A DNA stretch of 64,000 nucleotides from Myxococcales bacterium (GTDB taxonomy: Bacteria; Myxococcota_A; Polyangia; Polyangiales; Polyangiaceae): positions 1 through 64,000 of the forward strand of contig JACPVJ010000023.1 in NCBI GenBank assembly GCA_016191785.1, written 5' to 3'. The notes beneath the pieces are model-generated. The model was given only the letters and a program-made list of their open reading frames with translations, had not been told where the DNA came from and did not search any database. Position numbers and translations under genes: made by a program. Shown piece after piece: positions 26,732-34,991 of this stretch. Positions within the stretch are counted from its first letter, which is position 1, and the number at the start of each line of letters is the position of its first letter.

Positions 26732-27763
26732 TCACTCGAAGACGGTGCCGGCGTAGCGCTTGCCCAGGTCGCCGGCGGTGTCGTCCAGGAACTTGGCGTA
26801 GTCGGCCTTGGCCTGGGCGAGCGGAACCCCAAGGTCGGCCGCGAAGGTCGCGTCGAAGCCGTCGCCGTCGCTCACCTTGCGCATCACGCCGAGCAGACGC
26901 TTCTGGACGTCGGCGATGCCGATCTTCACCCGCAAGAACTCGATGAAGAAGCCGCTCATCGCCTGGTCGTGGCCCACCTCGCCCAGGTTCTGGGTCTGAT
27001 CTTCCAGCCCGTAGCGCTGGAAGGTGAGCTCGGCGTCGGACCCGTCGGCGATGTCGAGCCAGTCCATCACGAAGCTCGTGGGCTGATCGTGGAGCTTCTT
27101 CCCGAGCTGCGAGCCGCTCAGGACGGCGATGCCCTCGATCAGCCACCACGGGAGCCAGGCATCATACGGCGCGGCTCGCCCGCTGATCACGTGGGTGAGC
27201 TCGTGAGCCAGGGTGTCGTCCAGCTCGACCAGGTTCTCGAGCCCGTCTGCCGGCAAGATGACGGCGTCGGTGGTGGACTTGGTCGCCGAAAAAGCGACGC
27301 CGTAGGCGCCGGGCGCGCCGGTGGCCAGATCGAAGGTGGGGCCGTCGACCACCACGATGCGCACCCGCGTGGAGAGGTCGGCTTCGGGGACCTGGTGCAC
27401 GTCGAGATCGAAGAGCAGGGCCTGACACGACCCCTTGCCGAAGTCGGTCACCTCGCTGTCGAGCAGCGGCGAGTCCACCGGCGCCCACACCTCGATGCGC
27501 CGCGAGGTGGCTGCCAGCTCCAGGTTCGGCGCCGCGGCGGTCACGTCTTTGGGCAGCGGGCGGTCGTCGGCGACGGGCTCGCCGGTGCCACACTCGAAGC
27601 CCAGGCCCGCGAAGCCGCCGACCGCGCTGCCGGCTGCGCCCGCGGCGCCACCGGTGCCCGAGAGCCCGCCGCTGCCGGCCGCGCCGCCCGTCCCGCCTGC
27701 GGGTTCACCCGACGAGCAGCCGACGGCCAGAGCCAGGGCGACCCCTGCGAACGCACGCACCAC
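26732..27763 (-). CDS. Lipoprotein with gluzincin-type metallopeptidase motif
   Basis: From the GTG at 27763 the protein has 343 residues, a lipobox LAVGCSSG (Cys16), a Gly/Ala linker and a catalytic-like domain. HELTH at 187-191 (LAHELTHVISG) followed by WWLIEGIAVL gives the zinc-ligand pattern of gluzincin peptidases. The active site looks intact. TATCGT lies 6 nt before the GTG, which supports this start over an ATG at 27808 that would prepend a charged tail. It is divergent from 27807-28442. The substrate is unknown; a surface-exposed protease is likely. Confidence 0.8.
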   Translation of the reverse strand: MVRAFAGVALALAVGCSSGEPAGGTGGAAGSGGLSGTGGAAGAAGSAVGGFAGLGFECGTGEPVADDRPLPKDVTAAAPNLELAATSRRIEVWAPVDSPLLDSEVTDFGKGSCQALLFDLDVHQVPEADLSTRVRIVVVDGPTFDLATGAPGAYGVAFSATKSTTDAVILPADGLENLVELDDTLAHELTHVISGRAAPYDAWLPWWLIEGIAVLSGSQLGKKLHDQPTSFVMDWLDIADGSDAELTFQRYGLEDQTQNLGEVGHDQAMSGFFIEFLRVKIGIADVQKRLLGVMRKVSDGDGFDATFAADLGVPLAQAKADYAKFLDDTAGDLGKRYAGTVFE

Positions 27764-27806
27764 CGGTCGACGATAGCACCGCTTTGGGCGATGATCCGCG
27801 GGCCCC

Positions 27807-28442
27807 ATGAAGATCGATTTCGCGCGCTTCGTTCGGCTCACGTTCGCCCTCGCTGCAGCCTCGTGCGATCGGCCCCCGCCGGCAGTTCCGTCCCACGTCG
27901 CGACCGCACCCAGCGACACGGCCGCGAGCCAAGAGCCCGAGCCGGCGGGCCCCGGCGATCCGAGCCCCGCGGCCGCTCCCCGCACCGAAGACTCCCCCGC
28001 CGATCTGTCGCGCTGCGCCAGCTTGAGCCCCAGCTGTGAAGGGCTGATCCAAGAGTGCCAGTCCCTGGCCGGCACGGGAGATCCGGGCGTCGAGGGCCAC
28101 TACCCGGGCTACCGGCCGCGCATCGCCGAAGAGATCGCGACCTGTTGGTCGGCGAACCTGGCACCCCCGCAGTGCCGGACGCCAGCCATGGGCAAGTGCG
28201 TGCGCGAGGCAGTCCTGCGCGGCCCAGTCGACCCGCAGACCTCTGCCCAGTGCGACGAGCTGATGGCTGGGTGCACACGGATGGGCGTCAAGCCGGTCTA
28301 CTCGAAGGCCGACTGCCAGAAGGCGCTCTCGTCCGTCACCGGCCGCGCTCGAGAAGACGCCGCGCGCGCCATGGGTCCGTCCGGCGAGGGCTGCTCGCTC
28401 GAGTACGCGTTGCCGTACTACCCGTTCGGCAACGTCTGGTAA
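27807..28442 (+). CDS. Predicted lipoprotein, Cys-containing, unknown function
   Basis: The 211-residue protein has a signal ending LAAASCDRP (Cys20). A Pro/Ala/Glu-rich spacer precedes a C-terminal domain with about nine cysteines (CASLSPSCEGLIQECQ, CVREAV, CDELMAGC). Asp at +2 after the lipid-Cys would favour inner-membrane retention in enterobacteria; whether this applies here is unknown. The stop is 17 nt before the giant kinase gene, so the two may be co-transcribed. No family is recognised. Confidence 0.75.
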   Translation: MKIDFARFVRLTFALAAASCDRPPPAVPSHVATAPSDTAASQEPEPAGPGDPSPAAAPRTEDSPADLSRCASLSPSCEGLIQECQSLAGTGDPGVEGHYPGYRPRIAEEIATCWSANLAPPQCRTPAMGKCVREAVLRGPVDPQTSAQCDELMAGCTRMGVKPVYSKADCQKALSSVTGRAREDAARAMGPSGEGCSLEYALPYYPFGNVW

Positions 28443-28459
28443 CGTAGCGGTGGACTCGA

Positions 28460-31400
28460 GTGACCGCCGCCCGCGACAAGACCAACCTGAGCGCGCCGGC
28501 GACGCCGTTCGTGGGACGCGACGACGAGCTCGGCGAGCTGCACGACCAGCTGAAACGCTCGCGGCTGGTCAGCGTGCTCGGTCCGCCCGGGGCGGGCAAG
28601 ACCCGGCTGGCCATGGAATACGCGCTGCGCTACGGGAGCTCGTTCTGCTCCGAGGGTGCGGGTGGGCTCTGGTTCTGCGACCTCTCCGAGGCGCGGGACC
28701 TGGACGACGTGTTCCGTGCGCTGGCGCTGGCGCTGGACCTGACCCTGACCGACGCGCACACCGAGAAGAAGGCGACCGAGCGCATCGCTCAGGCCCTGTC
28801 GGCTCGGGGCCCGACGTTGCTCTTGCTCGACAACTTCGAGCAGCTGGTCCCGCTGGCGGTACCGGCCCTCGAGAAATTGCTCCGCCGTGCGCCCGAGCTC
28901 AGCGCGATCGTCACGTCGCGCGTTCGCGTGGACGTGGCGGGGGAGCAGGTGCACGAGGTCAGCGGGCTCGACCTGCCGAGCGGCGAGCGCGGGTACGAGT
29001 GCGACGCGGTCCGCTTGTTCTTGGATCGCGCGCGCCGAGCGCGCAGTGACTTCGATCCGTCGCCCGACGAGCGCGCGATCGTCGCCGAGCTGGTCACCCG
29101 CCTCGACGGCCTGCCCCTCGCCATCGAGCTGGCCGGTGCGCGCATGGGGGTGCTGGGACCGGGGCAGCTGCTCGACCGCCTGGGTCAGAGCCTGGACTCG
29201 TTGCGTGGCGGGCGCGGACGCTCCCAAACGCTGCGCGCGACCCTCGACTGGTCGTGGAACCTGCTCGCCGCCCACGAACAACGGGCGCTCGCCCAGGCGT
29301 CGACCTTCCACTCGGGCTTTTCCCTCGAAGCCGCCGAGGCCGTCCTCGACCTCGGAGGCGCAGGGGACGTGCTCGACGTGCTCGAGTCGCTGCGCGACAG
29401 CTCGCTGGTTCGCACCGCGGCCACCCGCGAGCTGCCGGGTGAAGTGCGGTTCGGGTTGCTCGACATCGTCCGGGCGTACGCGGAAGAGAAGCTTCGTGCC
29501 TCGGGCGAGGCCGCGGCGACCGAGGCACGACACGCCGAACATTTCGTCGAAGCCAGCGCGCGCTGGGCGAGTCGCGTCGAGCGCGCCGACGGCCCGGAGC
29601 ACCTCCGGCGCTTGGTGGTCGAGTTGCCGAACCTGATGGCCGTGCACCGCCGGGCTCTGGCGTCCGAGGTGCACAGCCCCACGTCGCTCTCGCACGCTCT
29701 CTCGGTGACCCTGGCGCTCGAGCATGTCTTCTACATGCGCGGCCCCACTGCTCCGTGCCTGGCGATGCTCGACCAGGTCTTCGAAGAGGTGCTCGACGGC
29801 GTCGAACCCCGCCTGGTGGCGCTGGCGCTCAAGGCGCGGGGGCGAGCGCTCAGGGATCTGGGCCACGCCGAAGAGAGCCTCGAGGCCTTCGAGCGGGCGC
29901 TCGAGATCGCGCGGCGGATCTCGGACCGTTCGACCGAAGCCCGGGTGCTGGGGCACGTGGCGTTCACGCGCATGCAACTGGGGGATGACCCGGCCGCCCT
30001 CGCGCTGCTCGACCAGGCGACGCGGGCCGCGCACGAGGCGGGCGATCGGCGGAGTGAAGGCATGCTGCTCGCGTCGGTGGGCACGGTGCTCGTGCGGCTG
30101 GGGCGGCTGGACGACGCTGCCCGAGCCTTCGACGAGGCGCTGGCCATCGACGAAGAGGTCGGCAACCGCTACGCGCGCGCGGCGGCGCTCGCGGCGCGTG
30201 GCGAGCTGCATCGGGCGTGCGGTCGTTCGGAGGCGGCGCGCGCCGATCTGGAGGCGGCGCTCGAGGGGTACCGCGAGTTCGGCGAGCGCCGACACGAGGG
30301 CATCGCGCTGAACGAGCTCGGGGTTCTGTACCAAGAGCAGCAACGCTTCTCGGACGCGCGGGTCTGCTTGGAGCGGGCCCAAGAGCAGCATCGCGAGATG
30401 GGCAGCCGCATGTTCCAGGCCGTCGCCCTCTTGACCCTGGGGGACCTGGAGCGCGAAGAGGGTCGCTTGCCCGAGGCGCGCGCGCGCTTCGACCGCGCGC
30501 TCCGCATCAGCCGAGAGCTCGGCGATCGCGTGCTTCAGGCCCGCGGCCTTTCCAGCCTGGGGGGCACCCACGCGGCCCTCGACCGGGTCGACGCGGCGCG
30601 CGAGTCCCTGGACGACGCCGACCGTCTGGCTCGCGCGCTGGGCGATCCGAGCTCGATCCGCGTGGTCGAGCTGGAGCGCGCTCACCTGGACCTGCGCGAG
30701 GCCTCCCGGGCGGCGGGGCGCGGGCAGCGCGAGGTCGCGGCGAGCTTCGAGGCGTCGGCCCGCCAGCGGCTCGAGCGCGGGCGCGGCGCGGGCCCCTTGT
30801 CGGCGCGACCGGCCCCCGAGCGGCTCGCCTTCCGCCTGCTCGAGCACGTGTTGACCGACGGCCCTCCTCCGCCGAGCCGCGAGCTCACGCCCTCGGGCGT
30901 GACGCCGCACGGCGACGTGGGCCGCTACGAGCTACTCACGGAGGTCGCGTCGGGCGGCATGGCCACGGTCTACGTCGGGCGCCAGCGCGGCGCCGGCGGC
31001 TTCGATCGCCTGGTGGCGGTCAAGCGCATGCACCGGCACCTGGCAGAGGTCCCGAACCTGGCGGCCGCGTTCATGGACGAGGCGCGCATCGCCTCGCTGA
31101 TCCACCACCCCAACGTGGTCGGCGTCCAAGACGTGCACGAGCTCGGCGGCGAGCACCTCTTGGTGATGGACTACGTGGACGGCACCAGCTTGGCGACGCT
31201 GATGACGCGCGCGGCGGAGGCCCAGCAGCCGATCTCCCACGCCGTGGCTGCGTACGTGGTGGCACAGGCGCTGCGCGGGCTGCACGCGGCGCACGAGCAG
31301 GCCGACGTCGACGGCTCGCTCCTCGGCATCGTTCACCGTGACGCCACGCCGCACAACATCTTGCTGGGTGCCGACGGCTCGGTGCACATCACCGACTTCG

Positions 31401-32275
31401 GCGTCGCCAAGCTGCACCAGCAGCGCACGGCCACCGAGGACGGCACGGCCAAGGGGAAGTTCCGGTACATGGCCCCCGAGCAGGTGCGCGGCGAGGCGCT
31501 GGACCGGCGCGTGGACGTGTTCGCGCTGGGCGTGGTGGCCTGGGAGCTGGTCACCGGGCGACGGCTGTTCGAGGGCGAGAGCGACGTGGTGGTCGTGGCG
31601 CGACTGAGTCAGGGTGAGGTGCCGCGAGCCATCGGCGTCACTTCCAAGCTCGACCCCGAGCTGGCTGCGATCGTCGAGCGCGCTCTCTCGAGCGATCGCG
31701 AGCAGCGCTTTTCCACGGCCCTCGCCTTCGCCGAAGCACTGGAGGCCTGGGCCCAGAAGTCCGGGCCCCCCGCCCGCGAGCCCGAGGTGGCACGGGTGGT
31801 CGAAGCGCTGTGCGGCCCCGAGCTGGCCCGACGAAGGCGCGCGGTGAGCGAGGCCCTGGCCAGCGCGCGGAGCACCGGTCGAAGCCTGCCCCCGGCGCCG
31901 AGCTCGCCCTCCGCGACCGACTCGGCGACCCGCCCGCTGGCCGCCATTCGGGTGGGCGACAGCGGGCGCTGGTTCGAGGTGCCCGGCGCGGCGCGAGTGA
32001 GCCTGCAACGGCGCCGCGCGCTGCGGCTGATCTTGAAGGCCTTGCTCGAGCGGCGCCTGGCGTCGCCCAACGTGGCGCTGGACCAGCAGGCGCTGCTCGA
32101 AGCCGGCTGGCCCGGTGAGCGGGTCAAGCACGAGGCCGGCACACTGCGCGTCTACAACGCGCTCTCGACTCTGAGAAAGCTCGGTCTGCGCTCGGTGTTG
32201 CTCAGCCGAGACGACGGTTATCTGCTCGACCCGAAAGTGGAATTTTTGGCGATCGGCGAGCTTTCCTCGTCCTGA
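28460..32275 (+). CDS. STAND ATPase-TPR-Ser/Thr kinase-winged helix fusion protein
   Basis: The 1271-residue protein joins four signalling modules. Residues about 10-330 are a STAND/NB-ARC ATPase (P-loop GPPGAGKT, 41-48; Walker B LLLLDNFEQL; winged helix LDWSWNLLAAHEQRAL). Residues about 380-770 are TPR-like repeats. Residues about 820-1085 are a Hanks kinase with Lys855 and Asp961 (HRDATPHN) and DFGVAK. Residues about 1165-1271 are a C-terminal winged helix of the OmpR/SARP kind (LLEAGWPGE, STLRKLGL, DDGYLLDP). Catalytic residues look intact. The GTG start is used. The ligand and DNA target are unknown. Confidence 0.93.
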   Translation: MTAARDKTNLSAPATPFVGRDDELGELHDQLKRSRLVSVLGPPGAGKTRLAMEYALRYGSSFCSEGAGGLWFCDLSEARDLDDVFRALALALDLTLTDAHTEKKATERIAQALSARGPTLLLLDNFEQLVPLAVPALEKLLRRAPELSAIVTSRVRVDVAGEQVHEVSGLDLPSGERGYECDAVRLFLDRARRARSDFDPSPDERAIVAELVTRLDGLPLAIELAGARMGVLGPGQLLDRLGQSLDSLRGGRGRSQTLRATLDWSWNLLAAHEQRALAQASTFHSGFSLEAAEAVLDLGGAGDVLDVLESLRDSSLVRTAATRELPGEVRFGLLDIVRAYAEEKLRASGEAAATEARHAEHFVEASARWASRVERADGPEHLRRLVVELPNLMAVHRRALASEVHSPTSLSHALSVTLALEHVFYMRGPTAPCLAMLDQVFEEVLDGVEPRLVALALKARGRALRDLGHAEESLEAFERALEIARRISDRSTEARVLGHVAFTRMQLGDDPAALALLDQATRAAHEAGDRRSEGMLLASVGTVLVRLGRLDDAARAFDEALAIDEEVGNRYARAAALAARGELHRACGRSEAARADLEAALEGYREFGERRHEGIALNELGVLYQEQQRFSDARVCLERAQEQHREMGSRMFQAVALLTLGDLEREEGRLPEARARFDRALRISRELGDRVLQARGLSSLGGTHAALDRVDAARESLDDADRLARALGDPSSIRVVELERAHLDLREASRAAGRGQREVAASFEASARQRLERGRGAGPLSARPAPERLAFRLLEHVLTDGPPPPSRELTPSGVTPHGDVGRYELLTEVASGGMATVYVGRQRGAGGFDRLVAVKRMHRHLAEVPNLAAAFMDEARIASLIHHPNVVGVQDVHELGGEHLLVMDYVDGTSLATLMTRAAEAQQPISHAVAAYVVAQALRGLHAAHEQADVDGSLLGIVHRDATPHNILLGADGSVHITDFGVAKLHQQRTATEDGTAKGKFRYMAPEQVRGEALDRRVDVFALGVVAWELVTGRRLFEGESDVVVVARLSQGEVPRAIGVTSKLDPELAAIVERALSSDREQRFSTALAFAEALEAWAQKSGPPAREPEVARVVEALCGPELARRRRAVSEALASARSTGRSLPPAPSSPSATDSATRPLAAIRVGDSGRWFEVPGAARVSLQRRRALRLILKALLERRLASPNVALDQQALLEAGWPGERVKHEAGTLRVYNALSTLRKLGLRSVLLSRDDGYLLDPKVEFLAIGELSSS

Positions 32276-32326
32276 TTTCATTTTCTTTCACGGGCCAAGG
32301 CCGGCACCTGGGCGTACCCCAGGGCT

Positions 32327-34243
32327 GTGACGCAGCGACTCTCCTGGCTGGTGGCCCTGTCTTCGACCCTGTCCGCGCTCGGGTGCTCCAGTGGCCCGGA
32401 CGACGCCACTGGCAACGACCCGCCGCCGACCGACGTCCCCGAGGTGTGCGACGCGCACGCGCTGACCGGGACGGCGCGGTTCATCGAGCGCTCCGCCGAC
32501 TGGGGTCTCTCGGCGAAGACCGCACAGGCCTGGGTGCTGACCTCGGTGGACCTGAACGGCGACGGCTACCTCGATCTGATCGGACACGTGCCCGCGGGCA
32601 GCGTGCGCGGCAAGGCCGACGGCGATCGCTACTACACGGTGCTGCTCAACCTGCCCAAACCGGGTGGCGGCCGTCACTTCGTCGATCGCACCGTCGAGAG
32701 CGGCTACGGCGCGACCCGCGATGGCGCCGTGGGCGAGCTGCGTGTCGCGTCTGGCGCCGTGTTCGGCGACGTGGACAACGACGGCGATCTGGACGTGCTC
32801 AGCTTGAGCGGCGGCGGCAGCCCCAAGAGCCCACCCACGCCCGCCGATCTCGATCGCACCGAGCTCTTGTTGAACGACGGCAATGGCACGTTGAGCCTCG
32901 CGCCCGACGCCGGCGTGCGCACCGAAGACGCCAAGCCGGTGTGGAGCGCGACCCTCACCGACTTCGACCTGGACGGCTCGCTGGATGCGTTCTTCGCGAA
33001 TTGGCTGACCCCCAGCGGCTTCCTCAGCGAGCAGCAGCTGCTCCGGGGCAACGGCAAGGGCGCGTTCTCGGACGTGAGCGGGACGGCGGGCTTGATGGAC
33101 TCGAGCACCATGCGGGGCGCCTGCGGCGTGACGGCCTGCGATCTGGACGACGACGGCGCGCCCGAGATCGCGGTCAGCGCCTACGGCAGAATGCCGAACA
33201 TGCTACTGAAGAGCGACGGCAAGGGCGGGTACTTCGACACCGCCGTCAGCGCCGGCTTCGCCTACGACCAGAACGTCGACTACCACGACGACCAGGCGTT
33301 CCTCTGCTACTGCGCGTCGAACCCGACCGAGCCGGACTGCGCGGGCGCTGCCTCGCCGATGGTACAGTGCGCGGGGGTGCCCAAGTGGTCACCGGGCTAC
33401 AGCGATCAGCCCGAGCACCTGGGGGGGAACACTTTCACCACCGTGTGCTCGGACATCACCGGGGACGGCAAGCTCGACCTCTTCAACGCCGAGATCAAGC
33501 ACTGGTGGGCGGGGCAGGCCTCGGACCCGTCGGCGCTCTTGGTCAACCAGGGGAACCTCGCCTTCGATCGCCCCAGCCGCGATCAGACCGGGATGCACTG
33601 GGAGCACGTGGGCGTGTCGTGGGACGAGGGCGGCATCGACGCGACGACGGGGGATCTGGACAACGACGGGCGCGAAGAGGTGGTGGTCGGCCGCAGCGAC
33701 TATAGCGACCAGTACGCGATGATCTTCCACCAGCTCGCGGCCGGGAGCTTCCTGGAGTCAGCCAAGAGCCTGGGCATCGATCACCCCTGCGCGGCCTCGC
33801 CAATCGTGGCGGACTTCGATCGCGACGGCGATCTGGACGTGGTCATGGCGTCGAGCCGGATGCGACAGTGGTGCGCCGATGCCTGGGAGCGGAACGAGAT
33901 CCGCTTCTACGAGAACGACGCCAGCAAGTACGGCGGCTGGCTGGCCGTGCGCTTGGTCGGCGACGGCATCACCGCCAACCGCTCGGCGATCGGCGCCAAG
34001 GTGGTGGTGGACGCCGGCGGCACGAAAATCACCAAGGTGGTGCAAGGCGCCTACGGCCACGGCGCCTCGCAGCAAGACACGATCGTCTTCTTCGGACTGG
34101 GCGCGTGCACCACCGCTGCCTCGATCGAGGTGCGCTGGCCCAATCAGGCACGCAGCGTCGAGCGCTGGGAGAAGGTCACGGCGGGGCGCGTGATCGAGCT
34201 CGCGATGGGCGACCCGAAGGTGCGCGAGCCGCTCGCGCCGTGA
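32327..34243 (+). CDS. FG-GAP/VCBS beta-propeller lipoprotein with ASPIC/UnbV C-terminus
   Basis: The 638-residue protein has a lipobox SALGCSSG (Cys20) and repeated calcium-loop motifs of the integrin-like propeller (DLNGDGYLDL, DVDNDGDLDVL, DFDLDGSLDAF, DFDRDGDLDVV). A terminal domain resembles ASPIC/UnbV (ASIEVRWPNQARSVERW). It is probably a surface, calcium-binding adhesion or scaffold protein. The GTG start has TACCCC 6 nt upstream and no Shine-Dalgarno sequence. It follows the giant kinase by 51 bp, but that promoter-like hexamer suggests independent transcription. Confidence 0.87.
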   Translation: MTQRLSWLVALSSTLSALGCSSGPDDATGNDPPPTDVPEVCDAHALTGTARFIERSADWGLSAKTAQAWVLTSVDLNGDGYLDLIGHVPAGSVRGKADGDRYYTVLLNLPKPGGGRHFVDRTVESGYGATRDGAVGELRVASGAVFGDVDNDGDLDVLSLSGGGSPKSPPTPADLDRTELLLNDGNGTLSLAPDAGVRTEDAKPVWSATLTDFDLDGSLDAFFANWLTPSGFLSEQQLLRGNGKGAFSDVSGTAGLMDSSTMRGACGVTACDLDDDGAPEIAVSAYGRMPNMLLKSDGKGGYFDTAVSAGFAYDQNVDYHDDQAFLCYCASNPTEPDCAGAASPMVQCAGVPKWSPGYSDQPEHLGGNTFTTVCSDITGDGKLDLFNAEIKHWWAGQASDPSALLVNQGNLAFDRPSRDQTGMHWEHVGVSWDEGGIDATTGDLDNDGREEVVVGRSDYSDQYAMIFHQLAAGSFLESAKSLGIDHPCAASPIVADFDRDGDLDVVMASSRMRQWCADAWERNEIRFYENDASKYGGWLAVRLVGDGITANRSAIGAKVVVDAGGTKITKVVQGAYGHGASQQDTIVFFGLGACTTAASIEVRWPNQARSVERWEKVTAGRVIELAMGDPKVREPLAP

Positions 34244-34294
34244 GCTCGGGGCGTCACCCGACCTCGAGGCCTCGGGCCGGGGAGCAATGGCGCA

Positions 34295-34684
34295 TCAGCG
34301 AAGACGCCGCACGCCCTCCAGCGCCGCCTGCTTTCGCTCGAAGGTCAGCGTCACCGCGCCGCGGCTCCGGTACCGGGCGTTGATCAAGCGGTCGACGAGC
34401 CCGGCGCCCGAGCGCCGCTCGAGAGCGCGGACAGCCTCGGGCGGATCTGCCTGGACGACACCGGACCGTACGAAGTCCTCGAGCAGTTGTCGTGCCTCGT
34501 CCTTGGGCAGACCGTAGTGGTGCTGAAGAGCGAAGTACGCTTCCGCCAGGACCAAGTCCGAAACCAGCACGGCCTCGCCGTCCTCGATGGCGCGTTCGAG
34601 ACGCGCGCGGGCTGCGCGCGCTTGGGCGGGCGGCTGTCCGACCAACAGCCGTATCACCACCGAAGTATCAACCCCGAGGCTCAC
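34295..34684 (-). CDS. vapC: PIN-domain toxin (VapC-like)
   Basis: The 129-residue protein is a PIN-domain endoribonuclease of toxin-antitoxin type. Visible acidic residues are Asp6 (GVDTSVVIRLL), Glu in LVLAEAYFAL and a C-terminal GAGLVDRLINA Asp. These sites bind Mg2+ for RNA cleavage in the family. Its start lies inside the end of the antitoxin gene (17-bp overlap), so translation is coupled with antitoxin made first. The length is normal and no disruption is seen. Confidence 0.88.
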   Translation of the reverse strand: MSLGVDTSVVIRLLVGQPPAQARAARARLERAIEDGEAVLVSDLVLAEAYFALQHHYGLPKDEARQLLEDFVRSGVVQADPPEAVRALERRSGAGLVDRLINARYRSRGAVTLTFERKQAALEGVRRLR

Positions 34685-34925
34685 GCCAGCCCCGCTCGAT
34701 ACTGCGCTCGATGTCCGGCCAGCGGTGGCTCTTGCCCTTGGCGAAGCGACCCGCGCGACCGAACCAAGACCAATCCGGCTTCTTCCCGGTGATGACCCAC
34801 ACGGACTGACCGGCGACTCGTCGCCGTTCGACGCGAAGCCGGTCTCCCGGACCCACCCCGAGCTCTTCGCACAAGTCGACGGGCAGCGTGGCCTGCCGCT
34901 TGGCGGTGATCGTCAAGTCTGACAT
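34668..34925 (-). CDS. AbrB/MazE-type antitoxin partner of the PIN toxin
   Basis: The 85-residue protein has an N-terminal swapped-hairpin AbrB-like domain (LTITAKRQATLPVDLCEELG, VGPGDRLRVERR), which binds DNA as a dimer. A basic C-terminal tail with tryptophans (DWSWFGRAGRF) is the likely toxin-binding segment. Antitoxins of this class repress their own operon. A TTGACA -35 and a symmetric GACTAGTC site lie directly upstream of its ATG. Confidence 0.85.
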   Translation of the reverse strand: MSDLTITAKRQATLPVDLCEELGVGPGDRLRVERRRVAGQSVWVITGKKPDWSWFGRAGRFAKGKSHRWPDIERSIERGWREPRG

Positions 34926-34963
34926 GGGCCGACTAGTCTGGGCCCGCCCGCCTTACTTGTCAA
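34926..34963 (-). promoter_or_regulatory. Toxin-antitoxin promoter and candidate operator
   Basis: On the reverse strand TTGACA (34963-34958) is a perfect -35. A weak -10 (CAGACT) follows 17 nt later. Just before the antitoxin ATG is the palindrome GACTAGTC (34931-34938), flanked by GGCC on both sides. This arrangement is typical of an autorepressed TA operon, with the antitoxin covering the promoter. No binding data are available. Confidence 0.5.
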
Positions 34964-34991
34964 ACCTCGAGTAAGGCGCGCCACGCGCGGC

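Noticed and set aside
28460-32275. Antiphage STAND (Avs-like) defence protein
   Set aside because: The N-terminal ATPase is of the LuxR/AfsR-regulator kind, with kinase and winged-helix outputs, and no defence genes are adjacent.
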